64,000 bases of DNA, taken from positions 154,387,584 to 154,451,583 of the forward strand of contig OY720634.1 of NCBI GenBank assembly GCA_963169105.1, given 5' to 3'. The notes under the pieces were generated by a model, which saw only the letters and a list, made by a program, of their open reading frames with translations, ran no database searches and had not been told where the DNA came from. The DNA comes from Ceriagrion tenellum (Eukaryota > Arthropoda > Insecta > Odonata > Coenagrionidae). Below are positions 45,601 through 53,800 of the stretch, one piece after another; position 1 is the first letter of the stretch; each line of letters begins with the position of its first letter. The position numbers and the translations under genes are program-made.

Positions 45601-45737
45601 TCATTTTCCACAGATTCGTCACAGACAAACTCATGAGCAAAATCCTCATCATTCCTACCATACTCTTCTTTAACAGTCACATAAGTAGTCTCCGACACCA
45701 CATTCGTTGTTTCAACAACTAAATGTTGATCTTCCAT
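27622..45737 (-). CDS. ZZZ3: ZZZ3: Myb and ZZ-finger subunit of the ATAC acetyltransferase complex
   Basis: Exons in coding order: 45737-45453, 45373-45257, 45181-44981, 44905-44803, 38516-38395, 36188-36012, 35921-35787, 27933-27622. All are GT-AG, phases join, giving 483 residues from ATG to TGA. In the nucleus ZZZ3 binds the histone H3 tail through its ZZ finger and directs ATAC acetylation. Visible parts: an acidic N-terminus, a coiled coil with [20 protein letters not shown] (about 61-95), a Myb/SANT domain [20 protein letters not shown] to [10 protein letters not shown] (202-254), PSTFFPSHD (about 290), and a ZZ finger at 381-430 with paired cysteines (CEFC, CDEC, CSDC) and HPLEH; it ends [11 protein letters not shown], like the vertebrate protein. 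That protein is about 900 residues, with a longer N-terminus. The gene is head to head with the NBR1-like gene and tail to tail with the transporter. Introns of 6.3 and 7.9 kb are full of transposons. Confidence 0.95.
28660..29020 (+). pseudogene. PIF/Harbinger transposase remnant, N-terminal part
   Basis: The frame opens near [19 protein letters not shown], a typical basic Harbinger start, then across shifts reads [34 protein letters not shown] and [17 protein letters not shown]. These correspond in order to the family's basic leader, the W-x-x-x-(h)-x-G-x-[YF]-x-x-L motif, the FLRM-x-x-x-x-F-x-x-LL helix and the RLAITLRYLATG segment before the DDE domain. Stops interrupt nearly every block and the catalytic DDE part is absent. 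A second, inverted copy of the first two blocks lies on the - strand at 30935-30820. It cannot encode an active enzyme. Confidence 0.7.
29345..29660 (-). pseudogene. MADF-domain protein remnant (Harbinger second gene)
   Basis: The - strand reads [16 protein letters not shown], then after a frameshift [37 protein letters not shown]. This is the MADF domain (a Myb/SANT relative that binds DNA): W-x-x-x-x-x-x-YK-x-R, then a second helix with W/L-x-x-LR and R-x-ELRK. PIF/Harbinger elements carry such a protein, which helps bring the transposase to the DNA ends and nucleus. At least one shift and one stop (in GGSM-stop-EYFDRL) are present. It converges on the transposase remnant on the opposite strand inside the same element. 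Confidence 0.65.
29770..30775 (-). mobile_element. Penelope-like element nested in the Harbinger element
   Basis: On the - strand, text near 30660-30560 reads [11 protein letters not shown], a decayed GIY-YIG endonuclease start (…Y-x-GQT-GRSF), followed by a long polypyrimidine tract (30340 down to 29880; purine-rich on the + strand). It then reaches GACTCT-AAGAGT-TGAAATG near 29850, a tail hairpin like that of the other Penelope copies but without an intact CTGATGA. The order endonuclease, C/T tract, hairpin matches the copy at 25130-25385. The reverse transcriptase is gone. It interrupts the right half of the Harbinger element, so it arrived after it. Confidence 0.6.
30991..31290. repeat. 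150-bp subterminal tandem repeat of the Harbinger element
   Basis: Two copies (about 30991-31140 and 31141-31290) differ at scattered sites. Each ends, on the - strand, with the element's own terminus: AGC-ACGTCTT followed by GGGACACTTGTGTCCC. The terminal repeat is thus duplicated 150 bp inward. GTGTC/GACAC words recur throughout and also in the left arm (28325-28480). Such subterminal copies may act as extra transposase binding sites. Confidence 0.8.
31300..33479 (-). other. ZZZ3 intron stretch without recognised features
   Basis: AT-rich intron with short open frames on both strands, none resembling a known protein. Around 31790-31900 and 33400 the words AGCACAATCTTCT and CCACTTTT recur, hinting at a dispersed repeat linked to the Tigger fragment that follows. 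Confidence 0.35.
33480..33830 (-). pseudogene. Tigger/pogo transposase fragment, DDE half
   Basis: The - strand gives [18 protein letters not shown], then [36 protein letters not shown] and, after a frameshift, a LQPLD-like word. This is the order of the Tigger/pogo catalytic region: W-MTS-x-x-F, D-x-K, the CPAH-type helix, and FFPPNTTS-x-LQPLDQG. The second catalytic Asp context (DN-CPAH) reads DRWFAHP, so it is mutated. The upstream edge adjoins LINE coding sequence at about 33830. A parallel fragment lies at 19010-19330. It sits in a ZZZ3 intron, same orientation as the gene. Confidence 0.6.
33830..35620 (-). mobile_element. Jockey/CR1-like LINE, 5' half, truncated
   Basis: The first open frame starts [18 protein letters not shown] (ATG near 35583) and has a PHD-like zinc finger, C-x2-C … C-x-YF-C … H-x2-C, then a coiled stretch; this is the usual first protein of such LINEs, which binds their RNA. 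About 700 bp downstream comes the endonuclease: [43 protein letters not shown], then [15 protein letters not shown]. The sequence switches to Tigger text at about 33830, so the reverse transcriptase is lost. Frameshifts are visible. The copy lies in the last ZZZ3 intron in the gene's own orientation. Confidence 0.75.
36366..36660 (-). mobile_element. LINE 3' fragment, same family as 21715-24745
   Basis: About 290 bp align base by base with 21710-22000 (shared words include GTATCTCTTCCTATGTACTT and CCTCTTTATTTGGTC). It ends where copia sequence begins. A further piece of the same family at 37715-37890 lies on the far side of the copia fragment. Confidence 0.75.
36690..37210 (+). pseudogene. 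Ty1/copia integrase fragment
   Basis: Text in two or three frames reads [40 protein letters not shown], then after a shift [20 protein letters not shown]. This is the classic order of the copia integrase C-terminal half (TPQQNGVAER, the FWAEA helix, the HLRVFG word, then YRLWDPxxxKVxxSRDVxFxE). The catalytic core upstream and the reverse transcriptase downstream are absent and no long terminal repeats were found. At least two frameshifts make it inactive. It is antisense to ZZZ3, in its 2.2-kb intron, and is flanked by pieces of one LINE family. Confidence 0.8.
37215..37400. repeat. Degenerate CCAGGGAGAGG tandem repeat
   Basis: Words such as TTCCAGGGAGAGGAGTCATT recur about seven times with a loose period of 24-30 bp. 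It directly follows the copia fragment and may have been its linker region. Confidence 0.65.
37715..37890 (-). mobile_element. LINE internal fragment
   Basis: GGCTTGTTCACATGTATTG and the following text parallel 22790-22900, within the large LINE's reverse transcriptase. Together with 36366-36660 it suggests one LINE copy split by a copia insertion and an internal deletion. Confidence 0.5.
38071..38142 (-). repeat. tRNA-derived SINE head
   Basis: A 72-nt tRNA-like fold on the - strand: acceptor stem GACTGGG with TCCAGTC, B box GGTTCGATTCC, and anticodon stem TTGGA with TCCAA around a 7-nt loop CGCGAAA. Position 33 is G instead of U, so it should not function as a tRNA. It matches the SINE at 259-331 in layout. 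It lies in a ZZZ3 intron, 250 bp from exon 38516-38395. Confidence 0.7.
38669..38850 (+). mobile_element. Helitron-like 5' end
   Basis: TCCTTACTAATATATAAAAA followed by TGTCTGTCTGTATG, then ACTACTGGAGCGATTGAGC and AAATTTGGCATGTAGAT. This word order is characteristic of the 5' ends of many arthropod Helitrons, which start with TC after an A. No CTRR end with its hairpin was located, so the extent is unknown. Confidence 0.5.
38851..40686 (-). other. ZZZ3 intron stretch, little recognised
   Basis: Apart from a decayed Penelope-type tail at 39905-39965 on the - strand (GCTCGAAACGTGGG with a weak GAG…CTC stem) nothing was assigned. A 112-codon open frame on the - strand (39429-39091) has no family I recognise. 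Confidence 0.4.
40687..41165 (+). mobile_element. 479-bp terminal-inverted-repeat element with a small HTH-like frame
   Basis: The ends AGTCAGAGGGTTGCCCGTA (40687) and its inverse (to 41165) match for 19 bp and imperfectly for about 20 more (GCGAGGAATTG). Inside, 40831-41163 is open for 110 codons with [20 protein letters not shown] and SPKRQ, which resembles the helix-turn-helix leader of DDE transposons common in arthropods; the catalytic part is absent. I see no clear target duplication. It is a non-autonomous element in a ZZZ3 intron. Confidence 0.65.
41166..43090 (-). other. ZZZ3 intron stretch without assigned features
   Basis: AT-rich. The words TCTGGGTATAGTCTTCAA occur at about 42026 and again at 42507, 480 bp apart in direct orientation, perhaps the ends of a small retroelement. 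No coding similarity was noticed. Confidence 0.35.
43091..43464. repeat. Foldback repeat with ~86-bp inverted arms
   Basis: 43235-43320 and 43376-43464 are inverted copies (TTTTAAAGATTCCC … GCCCACCAACCCAACC … GAAAAAGGCAT) with scattered mismatches around a 55-bp centre. A third copy of the inner end (AAATGGGGATTTTTGGCACT) lies directly oriented at 43108. It could fold into a long hairpin if transcribed in the ZZZ3 pre-mRNA. Confidence 0.8.
43465..44802 (-). other. ZZZ3 intron stretch next to exon 44905-44803
   Basis: No coding similarity. Around 44130-44410 GTGTGCATAT words repeat and the text ends in TTTCCATCAGCAACATAACA, which loosely resembles a copia-type long terminal repeat with its junction; I could not find a second copy. 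Confidence 0.3.
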
Positions 45738-46440
45738 CGCAGTAGTCCCTAGAGAAGATTAAAATTTTATGGAATCTCAGAAGCAGGGTTGTCTGTGTTC
45801 TTATGTAAAATTCCGCAGATGCAGCACTTTGCTCTATAGGAATGCAACCTTATCCTACACCAAAACACATTACACGATTTTAAACATTCCAATCAGGCTA
45901 CTGGCACATTCCCTGACCCACACAGAACCCTCATGATTCTCTTCCTCACTCAAACCCACCGGCTCTATCGGCTCTTTTCGCTCTTATCACCGCTTATCAC
46001 TTTTTTCCATTTGCTTTTTTGAAAATAAATGACGACTGAATTTGTATGAGAAAATATCATTGATGAGAAAGTTCATCGGCAGGATGACAGATCAACAATT
46101 TTCTTGACGAAAGAATAAATAGTTACCTTAACTCAAATAAAAAAAATGAAAATATTTGTCGCAGTAAATATTTTATTAAGTGAATTTAATGCTTGATTCG
46201 CTTTAAAAAAACCTATATTTAGGGATTTGGGAAAAGTACGTGACGTACGCTCAATTTTTGTTTTACCTATTTCGACTTGCCTGCCTCGACTTATCTCGGT
46301 CCAAGAGTCAATCTTGCTGTTCGGATGTAACTGTCAGCTGATTGCGACGTAGATATTTATTGTGGTGACGAAGTCGAGATCTTGGACTGAAAACGCTCGG
46401 TTATTTATTTATTGGATGCTTAAAATCCTACTAATCATTA
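45738..46440. promoter_or_regulatory. Shared divergent promoter region of ZZZ3 and the NBR1-like gene
   Basis: Only 703 bp separate the two start codons, which face away from each other, so both promoters and 5' leaders must lie here. At 46236-46248 GTACGTGACGTAC is an inverted repeat (6-bp arms around one base) containing TGACGT, a CRE/ATF-type core. A repeated GGCTCT-TCG-CTCTTATCAC run is at 45960-46005. There is no obvious TATA box at a fitting distance. The sharing is seen from coordinates; its use in regulation is inferred. Confidence 0.5.
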
Positions 46441-49400
46441 ATGTCTGAGGATATGGACACCAAAGGAATATATTTCGATTTGCAATGGAAGACCAAATCT
46501 GGAAGTTCGAATGTTGAGGAGTTCGGCAGCATTGGCATTTGGGAAGTCGATGATTCGTCTTTGGACTGGTTCGCATTTAAACCTTACTTGGTTAGTATTT
46601 CCCGAATTCATTTAGCAGCGATATTTTACCATAAACTTGATTACTTGCCTGAGCGTTGTACGGCTAATTGACGGGATAAATTTTATTCGTGTATGTTTGT
46701 GTACTCATATATTGTTGCGAATATTCTAATAAGTGTTGTATTTTTGCATATTCTGTCTACTTCATGTCGAACATTTGTAATACATTATGAAATATTTTGC
46801 CATTTAACTCTTGCCCTTATCCTCCGACTGTGGAATTTTATTTCCATATTGACTGTCTCAGTGTACTGACTAACTTCTTTCATTGCTTTTCTTTCAGTGT
46901 CAAACGTTGGGAAACCTTGAAAATGTATCAATATCCTATGTCGACAGCGATGGCGATGAGGTACGGTGGATTTATTTTGCACTAACTATTGAATATTGAA
47001 CTAACCAGTGAAATTAAATATTTATGAATTTGAAAACAAATTAACGTTCCTCGTAAAACATGACTACCTTCAAGGAGAATTAACGTACATCTGTTTTTTT
47101 CATTATTACAATGTTTACCGTCAGTATGCAATAGTTTTTGCTTCAGACACCGATCGATTGCAATTTTAGGTGCTTAATTAACGGTTTGTTTTTGTTGCAG
47201 ATCCCTATTGACAGCGATCTTGAGTTCCAAGAAGCTCTGAAGGTATAGTTATCATTGTATCTCTGTACCACTTTCCATGTTCCTGTTTATATTTGCGATT
47301 CTGTGCAAATCCTTGTCTGTTTACACTTCCTGTTTAGCCTACCCACTATATTCGTGTCATGCATTAGCTTCCGGTAAGAGGCCTCATCAGGTGTATATTT
47401 CCTGCAATATACCCTCACAATGTTGCCTCATTTATTCTAGTATGCTACTCATTTAAATAATCTGCTCATGTTTGGTATCTCATTTAGTTCTGAACATTGT
47501 CGACTATAAATATGGCCCCTAGATTCCTTCTCTAAAAGTCGTGTCTATTTTATTTTAATCTTATTCTGTTTCTAATCACAATATTTTCTCCAGCTTTAAA
47601 CTTCTTATCTAGTACCCGCCCTTTCGGTATCAAATATCCTCACTCTTCCTTCATGTACCCCTTCCCCTCCACCTTGAACAAGTTTAATAAAAAACTTGCA
47701 ATTTTTCGTTAATTCCTTAGAAGTTCTGCAGGGATTGCACTCCAACAGCTTTTTAAAATTTCATTTCTCCATATGCCATTAATGGACTTAGTATTCAGGT
47801 AATATTCCTGTACCCAAGTTATTCTAATCCTTAAATCTTTGATATGCATGTGTTGAGAGTGCTGGCATAATCTCTTTGCCTTAAGGCATGTCTGCTATTC
47901 TCTATATTCTTTTTGTCTCTCATGTGGTAATTACCTTGGATTCTGTAAATAACTTTCCTGGCTTGTCTCATTTGGTGAGTATCATATTTTCTTCCTTTCC
48001 TACTGACATTTCCCTTACTTCAATGCATATATAGCTCTTACAACATACACTATCTACTTTTCTTAAAGTTAGGAATTTCTGGCTGACCCCGCACCTTTCC
48101 TTCACATGCATTCATTGCTATATCATCTTTTCTGCAAAGCTAGTTCTTTTCTTGGAAAGTTTATTACCCATGTTCAGAGTTGACATTCTTCCATTTCCAT
48201 CCAATTTGCATTTGCATGGCATTTGAACTGAGTGCTTATGATAACCAGTTTATTTCTACTGGGCCCAATCACCCCATATCATGATCATTTCTTGCTTTGA
48301 GATCTCTCCAACAGTAACCACTGCAGTCCTTACCCTCATGACTCTTAAATGTCAACTTCATAGAACTCTCTCAATATTCTCTCTCTGCTGGTTACATGCT
48401 TCATCAACTGCTCCCTCTCTTCACCTACTTGTGAGTATGGAGACGTGCACTGAAAGAAAATTCATCAGGGGTCTTTTTATCTCAAATGATAGTACTTCAT
48501 TGTTTATGTACTCTGCAATTACCTCTATAATCCTTATTTAGTGTTCTTTTCCCCCTCCACCCATTGTTGACTTTCATTGCTTCCACTCTAAATTACCCAA
48601 GAGTTGTCTCTTTAGTTCTCCCTGTCTACTCTTAATTTAATCTCACCATCCTGAATAATCTGTAGGCCCTCTCCTCATTTGCTGTACCACTCTCTTAGCT
48701 TCCATATCATATTGACTGCACTAATGGTTCTTGTTCCTGTCTAAAGTGTTTCAGGTCTCTTTGGGGTCATTTTTTCTTCTGTTGCATTTTGTTTTACTCT
48801 GTAAGGATGTGAGCTTGCGGGGGAAATATTTGTGAATATATGTCATTTGTAATGCTCAGGCTGACATCAAGCTGTATGCATTTTATTTTGTATTTTTTAC
48901 TTTGCTCATCATTCTTAGCATGTAGGAATTCATGGCCATTAAATTCAACACACAGATACAGAGGAAAGTACATAGTAAGAACTACCCAGGAGTAAGGAAG
49001 CTAGCTTTAGAAATGGAAGGCTGCCAGTAAAGTAGTCTTAAACTGAAGTAAACCAGTCTTAAAATTGAATGACAAATGAATGAATTTCATTGGTCATTAT
49101 TGCTTGAAATGTAGACCCTATATAGTGATTATAATTTATTAGCTGAATAATTCATCCTTGTTATAAGCACTGAATAATTTTTTGGTGATACATATTTATA
49201 ATTTTGTAAAATTTAACTTTGTAAGATACATGGTAAAATATGAGATGTTTATTAATCTGGTACCTTGGAAAAAGTCCTACTTAATATCCCTCAGAAACAG
49301 AAAAATGTGCAAATCCCTTGTAAAAACTAATGAACTTCTTTTGTTAAACTTTTTTTTTTCAAAAGTAATATAAGTTACTTTGGTGCCATGAAAATACTTA

Positions 49401-50781
49401 AAATTGTCCTTGGACTTTTTCTATTAATCTTAATTTCATCTGTTTGGAGCACTTTATCCGTTTTATTTGTTCCAGCAGCAGTGTAATTTACATTAGTGAG
49501 CTTGTTATAACTTTTTAACTTTGTGGTATTGTTTCATTGCAGTATGCTCGAAGAAAAGCAGCTTTACACCAAAAAATAGTGTTAAAAGTTGAGAAGCTTG
49601 ATGATCAATGTGCTGCAACTGGGAGTGTGGAACTTTTGAACAACCCAATATACGTGAAGTCTTCTAATTTCTTCAAGGAAAGGCTCAAGATCAATTGCAA
49701 TAGTGAAGACCAAGATACACGTCATGTTTCATTGGCAGATGTGCCTGTTAAAGTTGCAAATCCATCTTGTAAAGTGAAGACCAAGCCCAAATCCAAAGAA
49801 ATACTCTGTCCTCTTCAAAGTTGTGACACACCACCTCTTTGGTTCAAGAAGTACATGAAGAAGGTAATGGAATTTGATATGTTCTGGGTACATATGTTAT
49901 CAAATAAAATGTTGGGGAAATGCAAAATAAGCTTGAGCAACTTTTGAAATTGAGTCTGTCCTCTGAAATGAATGAGGGTTTTAAATTTCCCTCAAAACTA
50001 ACTGTTTGTGTTCATTCCCTGAGTTGTAGTATAATGATTTGAGAGATAAATTTCACTGCATAGAAGAATTATTTGAGAGAGAAGATTGAGAGGTTCAGTT
50101 GTTTTTGTGTGATTGAGTACCAGACTCACCATTAGATTTTTATATTTTGTTAATGATTAACGATATACTTATCATTCATCATGTCTTTTTAGTATTTTAT
50201 TCATAAAAAGATGAAAAATGCTTAGTATAAGCTTCCTTAGTGAAACAGCGTGTCTCTATGCAAAGCTTTACCATGATGTCATGCTAAATTATTACATTAT
50301 TGTGAATAGGATAAAGGTGATTGAAGCCCTGAAAGGTTATGGTATTCCAGAAAAGCTAATTAGATTGGTTGAAATTACTCTGAAGGAATTCCAGTACCAA
50401 GTTTTTATTGGGAGTAGAATAAGGAGACCCTTCAAGATGACATTAGTGGTAAGACGGGAATTCACTGTCAGCTGCATTGAACAACTTGGTTTTACACTAA
50501 GCATTGAAAGAATTGAAACTGGGTGGAACCGATGTTTATACATCCTCTCAAGGATTTGCATATGCAAGTGATATAGTTCTGATAGGACAAACTGAGAATG
50601 ACCGTGAGGGAATGTTAAGCTCCATGAAAGAAATTGGTAATTAAATGGGTCTCAATAATAGTTATAAGGCGTCTTTATTGGGGTGAGATTGAAACTAAGG
50701 CATTTCCTTCTTCCATCTAAATGTCAATAAAGAAAAGTCCATATGTATGAAAATGTCATCATTAACACATTCGGTGCTGAT

Positions 50782-50822
<41 letters not shown>

Positions 50823-53800
50823 CATGAATCACTCGTTCATTCCTTTGCCACTGCGGAGCTCCGTGCATGTGTACTGTTATTTTTCACCCTCCTGCAGCTC
50901 GGCATAGACCTTGCATCAGTGGGGAAGTGTCTGTTTTGGATTCCATGTGTTTCTCTTTTTAGTTTGGTTATTCTTTTTGTTTAGTATTTTTTAGCTCTAG
51001 GGACTCATCTGTCTCGTAAGATACAAGTGAAAATTTCAACAGCATTCAAAGTGTTAAAGAACAAATGTGTGCTGCAAAAAATGGGGAACTATGTGTTTGA
51101 GGATGTCAAAAAGTTTACCTATGTGGGAGTCGGTTTAAATAATGAAAATAAGATATCTAATAATGAGATCGACCTAAGGGTGATGATTGGCATTAAGGTG
51201 TATTTTGCAGATTCTGCTCCTTAAATCAACCCTCTAGTCTAGAAAAATAAAACTGAAAATATGAGACCATCATTAGTCCTTTAGTCACAAGTGGAGCAGA
51301 GACATGGGTCCTTTCTAAGAATGACAAGGAAACACTTGGTGAGATTCAAAAGGAAAATAATGAGTAGGCTTTATGGTACAGTTGTAAAGAGACAGATGTG
51401 GGGAATCTGAATGAAATGTGAGGTAAATGAAATATTGGGATGAAAGATATATTAAGGTTCTCCCAGGCACTGCAGCTGGCATGGCCGGGCTATCTAGAAA
51501 GAGTGGGAGAATAGAATGTCCAAATGAGGGCTGAATACTGAGATGGAAGAGGTAAGGAAGAGAGGAGAACTACAGAAATTATGGCTGCTGGATGTCGTAG
51601 GAGATCTGAGGGCAATGGGAATTGCAAGATGGAGGGAGAAGAAGATTGGAGTGGAGGCATATAACAGAGGAAGACCGAGGACTTATGATTGGCAGGCCAA
51701 TGCACAGAGGGTCACGCTAGCCAGGCATCCAAATTCTCATGGAAATTTTTGGAGAATTCAAGGGAACTAGATGTTGTGCCCTCAGGTTTTGAAGGTCTTT
51801 GTTTTGAATCCCAGTGGCTTTATCTGAGTATTTCTATCACCCTGATTTGGTAAGGATGAAAACAATCTTTTACTGGAAGCTAAAAATGACAGAAATGTGG
51901 TTTTAGGACCCAACGTCATGGGTTGTGGCATCTTTGAATGTCTCAAATCCTTTTCTTTGCATTCCTGCATGGACGAGTTTCCTTGAATCTTTCTAAAGTG
52001 GCTTTCAAATTAGGAAGCTGGATATCATATTAAACAGTACATTTGCCCTTCGTAAGCAAATATGATGATACATATTTTCTTGCTGTTGAGATTTCATTCA
52101 ATATTCCCCCTTGGTTGGTGGAGTGGTACCTGTGATTGTAAGTAAGGCTGCTATTCTGAATGAGGTAGCGTTAACACTAATGGCCAGAAATAGCTTTCGT
52201 GATGCTTTTGCTCCGAAGGATAGCATCAACGATGCTTTTTGCAATTCTGAATTTGAGACTGACGCCTGGGAGTGATGCTGTTTTAGGTGATGATCTGATC
52301 ACCACTCTATTCTAAAGCATCACACTATTCTTGAGTGAAACGGCCATCTGATTCTTTATCACACGTTATCTAACGAGGAGTCTGCAAAATATGCAATGAG
52401 AAGTGTTCCTAAAAACATACAAATAATAGCAGGATTGACTTGTCATTATGTATATTCAAGTAAAGAAAAAATTCTTCTCATAAAAAGTTGGCAAATGTGC
52501 CTCGCAGGACGGAAAGGAAAAGTGAGCAAAATTATTTGAAACTTGCAAGGGGTGACTATGTACCCTGACTTGCTGATTTGAAAGCCGTATTTTCAGTCGT
52601 TCAAAAGGTCAAAGGCAATGCTACTTTGCCCTGGGAAAACTGAGTCTCTCAAATAGCACAGATGGTGTAGTGGTTACCATTGTGGATTCATATGGGCAAA
52701 GTTGGTGGTTCGCCCTCGCTGGTGTCTGACTATTTTTTCCTTCTTCATAGGCACAACCAGAAAGAAATTTTTCCTCTGAGTTACATATCCTATCATAGGA
52801 CTTAACCTCATTTTTCTTCTTGTGACACCATAAAATTTGTACTCCAGTTTGAATCTTTAATGGTAAATGGCCTCTGGGGACTGGTGTTGGACCACTGGGA
52901 GGGAGGAGGAGATTCTGAATGTTATTTGTCAATCTCTGTTTAAAGTCTGTAATCTAGCTAACACATACACCAGCTGTTTCATTTACCAACATTCCCATCA
53001 TTCTGAGGAGATAAAGGCAGCGTAAAATGAGATCCAGAGCTTGATGTGTAGTCTCGTTTGCCAATTTGAGTTTAAGCATGAATTATTGGATATTCATGCT
53101 TAAACTCAAAAATTGCATTCAAGTATATTGAATGATATGAGCATGAATGCCTTCCTTGGCGTTTCCTTTTCCCATACCTCTCATTGTAGACTGGTATTTT
53201 TTTCAACAGAGTCTCATTGCTTTATCCTTGCATTGCATTACTTTTCCTGTCTCTCTGCCGGGGATAACAAGTTTAGGTAAGATAGAAGAACCTGCTCTAC
53301 ATGCAAAGGTTGAGTATCCACTCTCCATTAAGAATTGTATCTAACATTTCCGTTGTATTATTTAAACAAGTGGGCTCGAAATATTGCTCACCTCACCTAT
53401 TCACATTCACCTCAATCCACACATTCCCAGTGGTACCACAAGATTTTCAACAGGCTAATTGTAATGTCTAACCATCTTATTAAATCCACAGACTATTAGA
53501 ATAATAAGTTTCGAATATCTGTGATGAAATAATTGAAATTTACCATCACATCACTTTCCTTGATACACTTATACATCATTATTCTCAATTCGTATGCATC
53601 GAAACGTTGTCTGCTCAGTCATATAAGTAGTGAAAATAAAATTAAAAAACCCAACAGATACATGAAAACTATATGCTTTTTTGCGATGCTGAGGTGTACA
53701 CTCATTATAAGAATTAAAATTGTTTTCCCAGCTCGGGTAGCTGTTATATGCTCATATAGGTATACAGTACAAACATCATTAGACTTTCCTAGACTGAAAG

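Noticed and set aside
47240..48780. Antisense LINE in the pyrimidine-rich NBR1 intron
   Set aside because: No endonuclease or reverse transcriptase words were found on the - strand; composition alone is not enough.
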